This document shows positions 52,780 to 61,447 of a stretch of 64,000 nucleotides of DNA, piece after piece. Every line of letters begins with the position of its first letter. Position 1 is the stretch's first letter. The stretch is from Bacteroidota bacterium (GTDB taxonomy: Bacteria; Bacteroidota; Bacteroidia; Bacteroidales; UBA12077), in contig JAHLLG010000001.1 of NCBI GenBank assembly GCA_020444275.1, forward strand, positions 186,001 through 250,000. The letters run 5' to 3'. The translations under genes were made by a program, and so were the position numbers. The notes under the pieces are model-generated. The model did not search any database. It was given only the letters and a program-made list of their open reading frames with translations, and was not told the DNA's origin.

Positions 52780-53172
52780 TTATATACCATTAATGGATTT
52801 ATGGGCATTAGTATATTTTTCAGTTATTACAGGAAATATCTTCCAATAATTATTATTTGATATCTCCTTTAATTTCAGATACATAGTTGAATATAATTGA
52901 CTCATCTTTTTTTCCTCGTTAACAAAAAAATGAATAGCATGAAAGATATTATATATCGCTAGAAAAATTGCAGCAGATTCTAATTTCAAAGAAACCATGT
53001 TGGGATCAATATACCAAATCACCATAAGATCATATTGTTCTAAAATTTTACAATCAATTTCAGCATCTTCTAAGCCTTCAATTTTATTTAAAAATTCTTG
53101 AGGATTCTTCTGAATATCTTTGAGTTGATTAAGTATTGCTTCCTCTGGTATATTAATTAGATTCTTTTTCAT
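52780..53172 (-). CDS. Hypothetical protein
   Basis: Start chosen at the ATG at 53172 (MKKNLINIPEEAILNQL); an upstream in-frame GTG at 53244 adds a 24-residue hydrophobic stretch that looks untranslated. The 130-residue product is helical and soluble, with aromatic-rich segments (YDLMVIWYIDPNMVSLKLES and AIFLAIYNIFHAIHFFV). The second could be a membrane or buried helix. No family is recognised. It is isolated on the minus strand in the accessory region. Function unknown. Confidence 0.55.
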   Translation of the reverse strand: MKKNLINIPEEAILNQLKDIQKNPQEFLNKIEGLEDAEIDCKILEQYDLMVIWYIDPNMVSLKLESAAIFLAIYNIFHAIHFFVNEEKKMSQLYSTMYLKLKEISNNNYWKIFPVITEKYTNAHKSINGI

Positions 53173-53338
53173 TACAAGTTGTAAAATTAAATATCCATTT
53201 TTAATTTTTACTAAATTAGATGGATTAATATTTAGGAACAACACAATTATTAATTGAAAAGGGAATTGTCTTACACATTTTTTTCCTTTATATCATCTAT
53301 AATATAAGAAGAAAATGTGTGTAGGCTAAATCCCTCTT

Positions 53339-54445
53339 TCAATTTTTCCTTTTTGAAACGTAATCTTCAATTATCTTATAATCTATATCATCTAATTCTT
53401 TTGATGCGGTGGCTATTGTAGATTTTGGATTTTCTGTAAAGTAACAGTTAAGTCTAAATTTATTAATGTCTAATTTCGATACATTAATTGTATTTTGATT
53501 AATTCGATCTGTATCAGCATTAACTTCATTTGGTTTATACTTTTTAATTGTTTTTGGATCAATCTTGAGTAGTTCTGATGCATCCTTTAATCCGGCTTTA
53601 GGATTATTTTCATAATATTTTCTTATAATATATTCCTTAATGACGTTTTCCTTAACTACAACTAAATGTCTATTGTTATTGATAAAATCTCTTTTAGCTT
53701 TGGAGTGTTTTTTCTTTTCCGTAGCTTGTTGTTGTAAATGATATCTTATGACATTTTTAAGGAAAGTTATGGAAGCAAAATTAATTTCGGATGAAAGAAA
53801 ATAAGCCATGCTTTGTTCTTCATTGAACTTTAAAAATTCGTATGCATTTGATTTAATAGTTTGAATATAAATATCTTTTCCTGAAATTTCCCTTTTTATT
53901 TTAAGAAAGCTTAGCATGCCTGATATAGAATCTAGTTTTTTTATTAATTCAGATTTCTCAGCTTCTGTTTGTTTTATTAATTCTTTCGCTTTCTTAGATA
54001 GATATTGTTCAGGTTCAGGTATACTTACATGCTCAAAATCATCCATTTTATAGTTTAATGAAACTTCCCAGGCAATTATTAAATATAATTCATGTAATGT
54101 TTTTCTAGTGAAATAATATACTACATCATTAGGAATATCTGCTCCATATTTGTTTAAGCTTAAAGTGTAACCATTTCTTATAGAATCTAGGAGAACCTGA
54201 TTCCTAGTAAATATAGATTGTTTCAATTTGGCTTTTGGATTGTCAATATAATTGTTTGATATTAAGGTTTCAATCTTTTTCTCATGGATTTTTCTTAAAT
54301 CGTCAGTGTTTTGAGGTATCACAGTTCTTTCAACAGCCAATTTTTCAATTTCATTCCAGACAGAATCTTGTGTGAATAACTCCATTTTAAGAAGAGTAGA
54401 AACCTTATATGAATATTTCTTGAATTTATCTTTTATTTTTGTCAT
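53339..54445 (-). CDS. Hypothetical protein with two C-terminal HTH-like repeats
   Basis: A 368-residue, Lys-rich, helical protein without signal or membrane segment. The middle has coiled-coil character (AEKSELIKKLDSISG). The last 95 residues contain two related units, YENNPKAGLKDASELLKIDP-KTIKKY and FTENPKSTIATASKELDD-IDYKII. They look like degenerate helix-turn-helix repeats of the kind used to follow a length of DNA. No family is recognised. The promoter region upstream holds a 34-base perfect tandem repeat, a possible binding site. Probably a DNA-binding protein of the mobile region; replication, partition or regulation cannot be told apart. Confidence 0.6.
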   Translation of the reverse strand: MTKIKDKFKKYSYKVSTLLKMELFTQDSVWNEIEKLAVERTVIPQNTDDLRKIHEKKIETLISNNYIDNPKAKLKQSIFTRNQVLLDSIRNGYTLSLNKYGADIPNDVVYYFTRKTLHELYLIIAWEVSLNYKMDDFEHVSIPEPEQYLSKKAKELIKQTEAEKSELIKKLDSISGMLSFLKIKREISGKDIYIQTIKSNAYEFLKFNEEQSMAYFLSSEINFASITFLKNVIRYHLQQQATEKKKHSKAKRDFINNNRHLVVVKENVIKEYIIRKYYENNPKAGLKDASELLKIDPKTIKKYKPNEVNADTDRINQNTINVSKLDINKFRLNCYFTENPKSTIATASKELDDIDYKIIEDYVSKRKN

Positions 54446-54456
54446 TTTCAGCTACA

Positions 54457-54524
54457 ATATAATGCAATATTATAATAAATATTATGGTTTATATAATGCA
54501 ATATTATAATAAATATTATGGTTT
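54457..54524. repeat. 34-bp perfect tandem repeat (two copies)
   Basis: Units 54457-54490 and 54491-54524 are identical. Each contains TAATGCAATATTATAATAA and the partial palindrome AATATT...AATATT. They fill the gap between two HTH-tailed protein genes and resemble iterons or a double operator. Confidence 0.85.
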
Positions 54525-54549
54525 ATGTGTAATGTTAGTTTTTCATAGT

Positions 54550-55689
54550 TCAAGTCAATTTTGGAGAAAAGGGTTCTGGAAGCGATGGTGAATTAATATG
54601 TTTCATTTCAATAAGATAGTTATGCACCTTTTTATATTCAATCTTCAACTGAAGCGATATATCTAATACCGACTTACCTTGTTTATATAGTTTATCAATT
54701 TCATTCATCCTAATCACTTTAATAACAGTTGTTCTTGAAATTTGAGGAGTGAAGGATTTAGCTATTTCGGAATGAGTCATTCCTGTTTTTTTTAACTGAA
54801 TGATTTTGGCATCTCTTAATTTCTTAGCTTTTTTATTCAGAGCGGCTTCATTTTTCTGATATTTATTTCTTTTATCTTTAACATATTGTTCTTTCTGCTG
54901 CTTCCTTCTGATGGTGGTTAAGTATTTAGAATATAGTTTTAACATAATTTTAAGTCGATCTGTTCCCATTACAGAAAAATCATATAGTTTTAATGACCAA
55001 TAAGCTACATTAGCTTCAATTTGTTTCTTATAAAATATTCCATTTTTTTCTATCCACCTTATTGGAACTAGGTTGATATCCTCATAATTACCGGGGTTTA
55101 AAACCATTTGTGCTTCGTATAAGGCTAGATTACAATTAATGTAATTTCTAATGTACTCTAGTCCATTCGAATTCTTTAGTAAAAGAGAAAACTCGATATA
55201 TTTTTTATAGTTTGGAATTCTTTCAATTGCCTCCAGTGACTTTTTTAATAAATAAGAATGAAAACCTCTCTCATTAATTATTAGATGTATAAAATAGCTA
55301 GTAATCATTAATTCAACCACACTATTCTTATGATAATCCTTAATTAAAATACCTTTAGAATCAAAAAGAAATTTTGAAGGGAAGTACTGATATAAGTAAC
55401 TTGAAGGAATTTTATGAATAACGGTTTGGTAGTAATAAATTTCTAATAATTCATCAATCTTTATTTTATATTCAGTTTCAAAGCTATTAGAGGCACTAAA
55501 TACTCCAGAAATATTTTCCAGTAGCTTTTTTTGAGGAGCAGTTAATTTATTTTTCTTTTCAAATTGCGCATCAATTGAAGATTTGTCGCAAAATTGCAAT
55601 GGTTCTCCTTGTGAATATCTGTTTACTTCAGAAAGGATATTTTGATACAATTGGGAATACGTAATTTTTCTAGTAGTCAAAAAAATCAA
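54550..55689 (-). CDS. Hypothetical protein with C-terminal helix-turn-helix
   Basis: A 379-residue protein. Residues 1-240 are helical, with aromatic-rich stretches (ELLEIYYYQTVIHKIPSSYL). A basic coiled region follows (TIRRKQQKEQYVKDKRNKYQ), then a C-terminal HTH: KKTGMTHSEIAKSFTPQISR-TTVIKVIRMN and YKQGKSVLDISLQLKIEYKK. This part resembles a resolvase-like or Homeodomain-like DNA-binding end. The start is TTG at 55689, because a stop codon lies immediately upstream and no ATG is near. No family is recognised. Its length and tail resemble the neighbouring 368-residue protein, but sequences are clearly distinct. Confidence 0.6.
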   Translation of the reverse strand: MIFLTTRKITYSQLYQNILSEVNRYSQGEPLQFCDKSSIDAQFEKKNKLTAPQKKLLENISGVFSASNSFETEYKIKIDELLEIYYYQTVIHKIPSSYLYQYFPSKFLFDSKGILIKDYHKNSVVELMITSYFIHLIINERGFHSYLLKKSLEAIERIPNYKKYIEFSLLLKNSNGLEYIRNYINCNLALYEAQMVLNPGNYEDINLVPIRWIEKNGIFYKKQIEANVAYWSLKLYDFSVMGTDRLKIMLKLYSKYLTTIRRKQQKEQYVKDKRNKYQKNEAALNKKAKKLRDAKIIQLKKTGMTHSEIAKSFTPQISRTTVIKVIRMNEIDKLYKQGKSVLDISLQLKIEYKKVHNYLIEMKHINSPSLPEPFSPKLT

Positions 55690-56146
55690 TTAATTTAATA
55701 TTACTATCAGTATGAGTGTTGCTGATTAAACCAGAAGATTATATTTTTCGCAAACAACTTTTTGAACAGTAGTAAATTTTAAAATTCTTATTTATTCAAC
55801 AATAGTGGGCAAATATAATATAAGCTTTTCAATATTTATTACTTTATATTAATAAATTAATTAACAACACCATATGGAGTTTAATGATGAAAAGAGAGAT
55901 TCTACAAAGCGTACAAAAACTTGTGGACAAATTATAATTGTGAACATTTTGTTGTTGACAGAATTAAAAATTATCACTAACTCAAATAATAAACGATCTA
56001 CTTCTAACATGCATATGTTATGAGTTGCAATCTTATAAGATTACAAATCAATTTTTTGTATTTGAGTTCATACTTAGATAATTTTTATATTTGTTCTACT
56101 AAATTTATTTGTTAAATTGAGCTTTATGGGTTCAGATTAAGCTGAG
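55690..56146. other. AT-rich intergenic region
   Basis: Part of a 1.1-kb stretch without intact genes. I see only AT-rich sequence with short open frames, none supported. Confidence 0.5.
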
Positions 56147-56167
56147 TTAGTGCCCGATGGGCACTAA
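56147..56167. terminator. Hairpin next to the truncated gene copy
   Basis: TTAGTGCCC-GAT-GGGCACTAA, a perfect 9-bp stem with a 3-base loop followed by TTTATTTTATT. It mirrors the terminator at 58891-58908 next to the intact homologue. Confidence 0.65.
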
Positions 56168-56179
56168 TTTATTTTATTG

Positions 56180-56293
56180 TCAACTCCAATAACCTCCTTC
56201 CTTCTCATCAATAAACAAATCCGGAAGCTCTTCAAAATAAAACTCATCCATATAGATGGATTCGAACGTACTATTGAAATTGTTTCTAGTATT
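56180..56293 (-). pseudogene. C-terminal fragment related to the 140-residue secreted protein gene
   Basis: Reading the minus strand up to the stop at 56180 gives ...SIYMDEFYFEELPDLFIDEK-EGGYWS. This aligns with SMYMEVFYLEKLPSWFMDDE-VGGYWEW at the end of the gene at 58918-59340. Only about 38 codons remain. It is a decayed partial copy, with the same kind of terminator hairpin beside it. Confidence 0.7.
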
Positions 56294-56802
56294 GCTGGAT
56301 TATAAGATTAAGGAAAGATTTTTAAAGATTGTAATGTAAATTAGTTTATTTGACATAACCAAGTGGTAACATCTAAAAGTCACTAATAGGACTATAATCC
56401 TACTGACTGATTAATATTTGGTTACCATTATTTAGAATTACTTTATTAGCAGCATTTGATGTCCAAGAAATTTTATGCGGTTTTAATTTCTAACCCTCCC
56501 CACTATTAAGATTAGTGGTTAACATTTTTTCTAACAGCCTTGTATTTAATGAAATAGTTTCTTAATTTTAACGTTACTAACACTTACCAGAACGATTGCG
56601 AATACGAAAGGGAGTAGAAAAAAAGTATTGTAATGGTTCAACAGGATAATAGATTATTAATCCGTTTCGGGAAGTTTTTTCTCGCATTATTTAAAGGGGT
56701 AAAAAATAAGAATTTGTTTCAATGAGACAAAAATATAAGAATATTTTCAATTATTGCTTATAACAATAATTTAAGCATTATTACCAAGAAAAGGACACGA
56801 CC
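56294..56802. other. Intergenic region upstream of the 422-residue protein gene
   Basis: About 500 bases with no supported gene and no exact TAnnTTTG box. It is AT-rich with an occasional GC-rich patch (TCCGTTTCGGGAAG near 56660). Confidence 0.4.
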
Positions 56803-58071
56803 ATGAGCAAAGAAATCCAAGGCACGAATAAAGAGATTAGAATACCTCAGGATAAGGTAGAACACTTACAATCTGAATTAACAAACATCCGTGAAGAATT
56901 GCAGAATAGTAAGTACATTAAAGAGGCTATTAAAGTACTTGCAGCTGGTGGATTGAGGAGCACAATAGGTAATTATTGGAACGCAGTGGTAGATGATTTA
57001 AGAAAAAAAGTTATGCATAGAAGTTTAGATCTATTTAATAAAGAAATGGGTTACAATGGTAAAGTTAAGACATATGAGGATTTCCAAACTTATGTAGTTG
57101 ATTTTGATTTGATAGAAGGAGCATTTAAGATTGGCGCTATCAACTGGGAAGCAAAAAAATTATTACATCAAGCCAGAGAAACTAGAAATATATTTGACGG
57201 GCATCCAGATAGTAGCGACCCAACCTTGTTTAAGGTATTTAATATGGTAGCAGATTGCAATAGATATGTATTATCTAAAGATTTTCCTCAAACAATAATT
57301 GATACGAACGAATATATTCTACAAATGGATTCTGCAGACTATCATAAAAATGAAATCGCTGCGGAACAAGCTTTTACGGATTTACCTGAAATCTATAAAA
57401 ATGAATTAGCTAATAAACTATATTCGCTCTATCAACAGGACAATACTTCAACAGTGTTAAATGCAAATATTGAATTTTGCTATCCAATTCTTTGGAAAGT
57501 ATTACCAAAAGAGACTAGACAGCTAATTGGAAAAAGATTCGACAAAGATGTGGTTAGTGGAAATAGACCGAAAATAGGGAAGGCTTTGGACTTGCTGATT
57601 TTAGTTAATGGCTTACGATATACATCTCTTGCTAGCAGAAAAATCATTTTTGAGCCTAGCATAAAATTTCTTGAAGACAATCTTGATAATTGGGAAGCCG
57701 AAGGAAGAGCCGTTAAACACCTTAAACGTCTTGGGACAGTTATACCAGATGAATTAAAAGAAAGATATGTGGCGGCTATAACAAAAACATATGTTGGGCA
57801 TTCTGGGTATTACTCATTTAATGCTTCACCAATAATAGCAGAATTATTTGCTACATTTGATAATACCTTGGTTGAGGCATTTGTTGAACTGGTTAAAACT
57901 GATCCTACTTTAAAAAGAAGGATACGTAGTTCTAATAAGCAATTTGGAAGATTACAGAACCTTGGGAATATACTTCTTAGTGAAATCACAATTAAGGATG
58001 ACTTAAAGGAGTTTTTAGAATTAATGACTGATAATAATAAAAATGAAGAATTTTTCAAAGAAATAAAATGA
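56803..58071 (+). CDS. Hypothetical protein with HEPN-like motif
   Basis: A 422-residue soluble protein. It starts with a coiled coil (10-45, VEHLQSELTNIREELQNSKY). A segment follows, AKKLLHQARETRNIFDGHPDSSDP (about 123-146), in which Arg and His are spaced R-x5-H, as in HEPN-type ribonuclease domains. The rest is all-helical (about 190-400), with LDLLILVNGLRYTSLASRK and PSIKFLEDNLDNWEAEG, possibly a HEAT-like repeat array. No family is recognised. It stands in the accessory region with a small membrane protein downstream. An RNA-targeting abortive-infection role is suggested by the motif and context, not shown. Confidence 0.65.
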   Translation: MSKEIQGTNKEIRIPQDKVEHLQSELTNIREELQNSKYIKEAIKVLAAGGLRSTIGNYWNAVVDDLRKKVMHRSLDLFNKEMGYNGKVKTYEDFQTYVVDFDLIEGAFKIGAINWEAKKLLHQARETRNIFDGHPDSSDPTLFKVFNMVADCNRYVLSKDFPQTIIDTNEYILQMDSADYHKNEIAAEQAFTDLPEIYKNELANKLYSLYQQDNTSTVLNANIEFCYPILWKVLPKETRQLIGKRFDKDVVSGNRPKIGKALDLLILVNGLRYTSLASRKIIFEPSIKFLEDNLDNWEAEGRAVKHLKRLGTVIPDELKERYVAAITKTYVGHSGYYSFNASPIIAELFATFDNTLVEAFVELVKTDPTLKRRIRSSNKQFGRLQNLGNILLSEITIKDDLKEFLELMTDNNKNEEFFKEIK

Positions 58072-58220
58072 AAATAGCCAACAATACTAATAATTCGTAA
58101 GGGTTTCAGAAGTTTTTAGCGTTTTAACCTGCTTTAATGTTGAATGAAAACTGACAGGATTAAAACCTGCTATCCATAGAAAAACATATACTAAAAGTTA
58201 ACAAATATTTAAGAAAAACA

Positions 58221-58793
58221 ATGAGTAAAAAAAGAACAGTATCAAGTCTTCGTGTGAAACTTAATCGTTTAAGGCAACTTGAAGAATCGAATAGTTATCA
58301 GTATCAAACGTTGAATGATTATGCTGAATATCTCAATACGATAATTGATGAACTTAATCTGACGACTGTAGTCCAAATTCAGCATTTAGGACCAGGTCAG
58401 TCAATAGCTATAGGATCTGAACCTTCCAATTCCGAAAGAGAAAAAATGAATGAGATAATTAGCAAATACAGTGAGGTACTAACGGAAATTAACCCAAGCC
58501 ATGGACAATCAATAATCAATGAATTTAAAGAGGCAAGTAGTAACATTAAGAGAGCTGTATTAGGAATAAATTTAGCATTACTTATAGCATGTGCAGGACT
58601 TTTTTATAGGATTGGTGTCAACGCTGGAGAAAATGAAAAGGATGTCTTAAACAACCAAAATGTAGAAAAGACTGAAGAAATTAAAGAACTACAATATAAA
58701 ATAGACAGTCTTTCTATCGAAATTGAAAATGAGAAAAATAAGGTTTCTCAGCAGTCACCAAATGAGTCAATAATTCAAGACAAAACTGAATAA
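58221..58793 (+). CDS. Hypothetical single-pass membrane protein
   Basis: A 190-residue protein with a basic N-terminus (MSKKRTVSSLRVKLNRLRQL) and a helical cytosolic part with a coiled coil (5-60). One membrane helix lies at about 113-131 (AVLGINLALLIACAGLFYRIG). A C-terminal charged coiled coil (135-175, KTEEIKELQYKIDSLSIEIE) follows. No catalytic motif or family is recognised. It follows the HEPN-like gene by 150 bases and may act with it, for example as a membrane partner, which is only suggested by position. A clear terminator ends the unit. Confidence 0.6.
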   Translation: MSKKRTVSSLRVKLNRLRQLEESNSYQYQTLNDYAEYLNTIIDELNLTTVVQIQHLGPGQSIAIGSEPSNSEREKMNEIISKYSEVLTEINPSHGQSIINEFKEASSNIKRAVLGINLALLIACAGLFYRIGVNAGENEKDVLNNQNVEKTEEIKELQYKIDSLSIEIENEKNKVSQQSPNESIIQDKTE

Positions 58794-58890
58794 GTAATTG
58801 TATAATTATTAATTATGTTTACAGCAATTAGATAAAAAGATTATTTATTAATATATTAGTGTTCTTATAGAAATAGCGGAATTAATTAAA

Positions 58891-58908
58891 GTGCCCCCTT
58901 CGGGGCAC
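58891..58908. terminator. Bidirectional terminator
   Basis: GTGCCCC-CTTC-GGGGCAC, 7-bp perfect stem with a CTTC loop, followed by ATTTTTATTT, between convergent genes. Confidence 0.85.
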
Positions 58909-58917
58909 ATTTTTATT

Positions 58918-59340
58918 TCACCACTCCCAATAACCACCTACCTCATCATCCATAAACCAACTCGGAAGCTTTTCAAGGTAAAATACCTCCATATACATGG
59001 AATTAATTGTGCCATTCTCATTAGGTTTTACAAATAATATAGCCATTAACCAAGGAGAACCAATTCTAATTGCAGCAGTAAATTCTTCAAGGTCTGCTAC
59101 GATCTCTTTTCGATTATTTTCCGACTCTTCCCAGGAAATTATTGGAAAGGTTTTCATATTATAAAAGAAAGTTAGTGTCATAGAATCTTTATCAAATTTC
59201 CAGACATTTAATCCGTGGTGTTCAATATTGATTGTATCATCAATAAGATAGGAACAGTTGAATGTAACATATATAGGATTACTACAAAATGAGTTGAATC
59301 CTAAGATTAAGATTATTGATATTAAAAATAATTTCTTCAT
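58918..59340 (-). CDS. Hypothetical secreted protein
   Basis: A 140-residue protein with a signal peptide (1-19, ending FNSFC; the Cys after SF could be lipidated). The mature part is beta-rich (YVTFNCSYLIDDTINIEHHG, TLTFFYNMKTFPIISWEE) and has no known family. A decayed copy of its C-terminus lies 2.7 kb away at 56180-56293. Transcribed alone on the minus strand. Exported, function unknown. Confidence 0.6.
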   Translation of the reverse strand: MKKLFLISIILILGFNSFCSNPIYVTFNCSYLIDDTINIEHHGLNVWKFDKDSMTLTFFYNMKTFPIISWEESENNRKEIVADLEEFTAAIRIGSPWLMAILFVKPNENGTINSMYMEVFYLEKLPSWFMDDEVGGYWEW

Positions 59341-59384
59341 TTTTTTGTTTATTAATAATAATTAGAAGTTATTAAGCACATAAA

Positions 59385-59417
59385 AAAAGACTTGTATACG
59401 TTTGACACAAGTCTTTT
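59385..59417 (-). terminator. Terminator of the mobile-module operon
   Basis: AAAAGACTTGT pairs perfectly with ACAAGTCTTTT (11 bp). On the minus strand it is followed by a run of seven T, 62 bases after the 186-residue gene. Confidence 0.85.
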
Positions 59418-59478
59418 GAGAAAATGTCCGCTTTACTCAAGCTAAGTAATAATGCCCCTTTCAAGGCATTAGTGTTTG

Positions 59479-60039
59479 TTAGTCAATTGGAGCAATTAGA
59501 TATGTGCCGTTGGTCCTGCATCTTCCCAACGCTGATTTAAAAATTGTCGGAATAAACTCCAGATCATCAAACTGCGAGTCAAAAGAGTTTCCCGGTTTAA
59601 CTAGAAAAGATTCTTCATACAGTACCTTCTTCTTATTAACCTGATCCTTAGGGATGCCTTTATTAACCCTTTTGATTATTTTTATTTGTCCGGGTAATTT
59701 AATTACATCTTCCTGATCAAAATTTTCTGACTTGAGATAATCAAACAGCGTATTGCCAACAAAATCTACACATTCCAAATCGCCTTGACCTTCATTGTGC
59801 AGCACATTTGGTTTACTTATAACAGAACCAAGAATGACATTAACTGGTACTTCCATTTCTCTGCCATTGACTTCAATTTCCATGGCAGGGACCTGCGCTT
59901 TACCCCAGGGTAAAAGTTTATCCTTACTTACCGAGATGATTCTTACATCATCATCAGAACTAAATAAAGCATGATTATAAGTTTTAGGTGATAGCGTATT
60001 AAAAATTTCTCGCTCTATGGTAATATTTGTGTTATTCAT
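59479..60039 (-). CDS. Hypothetical protein of the mobile-element module
   Basis: A 186-residue soluble protein with mixed alpha/beta pattern (ALFSSDDDVRIISVSKDKLL, GKAQVPAMEIEVNGREMEVP, VNVILGSVISKPN). No signal, membrane segment or known family. It is the last of a minus-strand row (Sak4-like ATPase, RadC-like protein, this protein) with a shared terminator. It is probably a conserved accessory protein of an integrative element or phage. Function unknown. Confidence 0.6.
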   Translation of the reverse strand: MNNTNITIEREIFNTLSPKTYNHALFSSDDDVRIISVSKDKLLPWGKAQVPAMEIEVNGREMEVPVNVILGSVISKPNVLHNEGQGDLECVDFVGNTLFDYLKSENFDQEDVIKLPGQIKIIKRVNKGIPKDQVNKKKVLYEESFLVKPGNSFDSQFDDLEFIPTIFKSALGRCRTNGTYLIAPID

Positions 60040-60084
60040 AATTTTTAATGTTTAAGTGATTAATACTTTATTGATATCGTTAGG

Positions 60085-60543
60085 CTAGATGAGTCCCTCA
60101 TCAGAGAAACTAAAGTAACCATCATAAGGTGTTAGGATTAAATGGTCGAGTAGCTGAATACCAAAAATTTCTCCGGCATCTTTTACTTTCTTTGTGACCA
60201 TTTTATCGGCATTGCTTGGATTGGTATTACCGCTTGGATGGTTATGAACCAGGATGATATTAGCTGCATTACATTTGATAGCATACTGAAATACAACCTT
60301 CACATCACAGATGGTTCCTGTTGAACCTCCGGTGGATAAATTGGCAACCCCAAGCACCTTATTCGCCCGATTGAGCAAGATGAGTTTCATGGTCTCGATA
60401 TGTTCCATGTCCTCATCCCAGAAATTCCGGATGAGGTTATTTCCATCCTGTGAGCAAGTGATTTGTGTTCTCTCTGAGGCTTTTATTTTTGAACTATATC
60501 TGATTTTAACCTCAGCAATATTTGATAATATTGATTTGTCCAT
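60085..60543 (-). CDS. RadC-like JAB domain protein
   Basis: A 152-residue JAB/MPN-family protein. The metal-binding motif H-x-H-P-x-G (LVHNHPSGNTNPSNAD) and the preceding LSTGGSTGTICDVKVVF are intact, followed by DAGEIFGIQLLDHLIL. The N-terminal helix-hairpin-helix part of full RadC is absent; short forms like this are typical of Bacteroidota mobile elements. The family is a predicted metallo-isopeptidase or nuclease; the older DNA-repair name is not well supported. It lies between the Sak4-like ATPase and an unknown gene, all on the minus strand. Confidence 0.88.
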   Translation of the reverse strand: MDKSILSNIAEVKIRYSSKIKASERTQITCSQDGNNLIRNFWDEDMEHIETMKLILLNRANKVLGVANLSTGGSTGTICDVKVVFQYAIKCNAANIILVHNHPSGNTNPSNADKMVTKKVKDAGEIFGIQLLDHLILTPYDGYFSFSDEGLI

Positions 60544-60571
60544 GTTATAATAATTTAGATGATACCAAAAA

Positions 60572-60595
60572 CGGGTGAATTTTAAGTTTCACCCG
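60572..60595. terminator. Terminator after the Sak4-like ATPase
   Basis: CGGGTGAA pairs with TTCACCCG (8 bp) with T runs on both sides, 28-51 bases after the ATPase stop on the minus strand. Confidence 0.75.
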
Positions 60596-60622
60596 CTTTT
60601 TCAATTTTTATAATGTTGGAAG

Positions 60623-61447
60623 TTATACCGTTGGCTGCAATTCAGGTTTTAATGCTTCTTTCCGTTTGATTAACAGGCTGTTAATTTCTGTCCTGAAATC
60701 AGGATAACTCGCATGAATTTGTCGAAGCTCATCAATATTTTGAGCTTGAGCTATGATTTCAACTACCTCATCCAATGAAGTTCCCTGGTTACACCATTTG
60801 GTAATTAACTCTCCGGTTTCTTTGGTTATCTTGAAACAAGGCTTATCAACAAATAATCCGGTTCTGTCCTTGGAAGAAACTGCATTGTGTTTGATGTCGA
60901 TATTTAAAACCGTAGTAAATTCATAATCAATTCCATCACGCGAAATAGACTTCATACCTACTTTTTCAGGTACCATTTTATTATTCTTTTCTGTAAGAAC
61001 ATAATTCTGTTTACTTCGCATTGTGGCTATAATATGTGTTCTGGACTGTAGTATTTTTTGAACAAAAGCACGGTGACGTGGATTTAATTTCGCCCAGTTA
61101 ACAAATGTATTGCCTGTAAGATTGGAATGAATGTCTAAAATGCACTCCCACTCATTTGATATTGAGTCGATAATAATTACTTCTGAACCTGACTTTTCAC
61201 AAAGCTCAATTGCTTTAATGTATCTTTCAGGTGTAAATGGAGCATCCAATGCAAGTACATTGTAATCTCCAAGATGAGAGTAGAGATCTGCGGAATGATT
61301 TTCAGTATCAATTACCGTCACCTTACTCCAATCATTACACATTCCATGTGCGATAAGTAATGCACTGTAAGTTTTGCCAGAGCCTGCTGGTCCGGCAAGA
61401 GCCATTTTCATTTTAGCTCGTTTGCGTTGTGATTTTCTAATTTCCAT
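60623..61447 (-). CDS. Sak4-like RecA-fold ATPase of a mobile element
   Basis: A 274-residue protein from the ATG at 61447; a TTG two codons upstream is less likely. Walker A is ALAGPAGSGKTYSALL near residue 17 and Walker B is EVIIIDSISNEW near residue 95. IIATMRSKQNYVL (sensor) and a C-terminal helical region follow. This matches phage and integrative-element ATPases of the Sak4/AAA_24 group, which act in single-strand annealing recombination. It heads the minus-strand mobile module (ATPase, RadC-like, unknown), with a terminator after it. Well-supported family, context-specific role inferred. Confidence 0.85.
   Translation of the reverse strand: MEIRKSQRKRAKMKMALAGPAGSGKTYSALLIAHGMCNDWSKVTVIDTENHSADLYSHLGDYNVLALDAPFTPERYIKAIELCEKSGSEVIIIDSISNEWECILDIHSNLTGNTFVNWAKLNPRHRAFVQKILQSRTHIIATMRSKQNYVLTEKNNKMVPEKVGMKSISRDGIDYEFTTVLNIDIKHNAVSSKDRTGLFVDKPCFKITKETGELITKWCNQGTSLDEVVEIIAQAQNIDELRQIHASYPDFRTEINSLLIKRKEALKPELQPTV

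Noticed and set aside
54457-54524. Possible CRISPR
   Set aside because: Only two adjacent identical 34-base units with no spacer and no cas gene.
55709-55727. Further att-like copy (TATGAGTGTTGCTGATT)
   Set aside because: Needs a gap to align and lacks the left half; not convincing.
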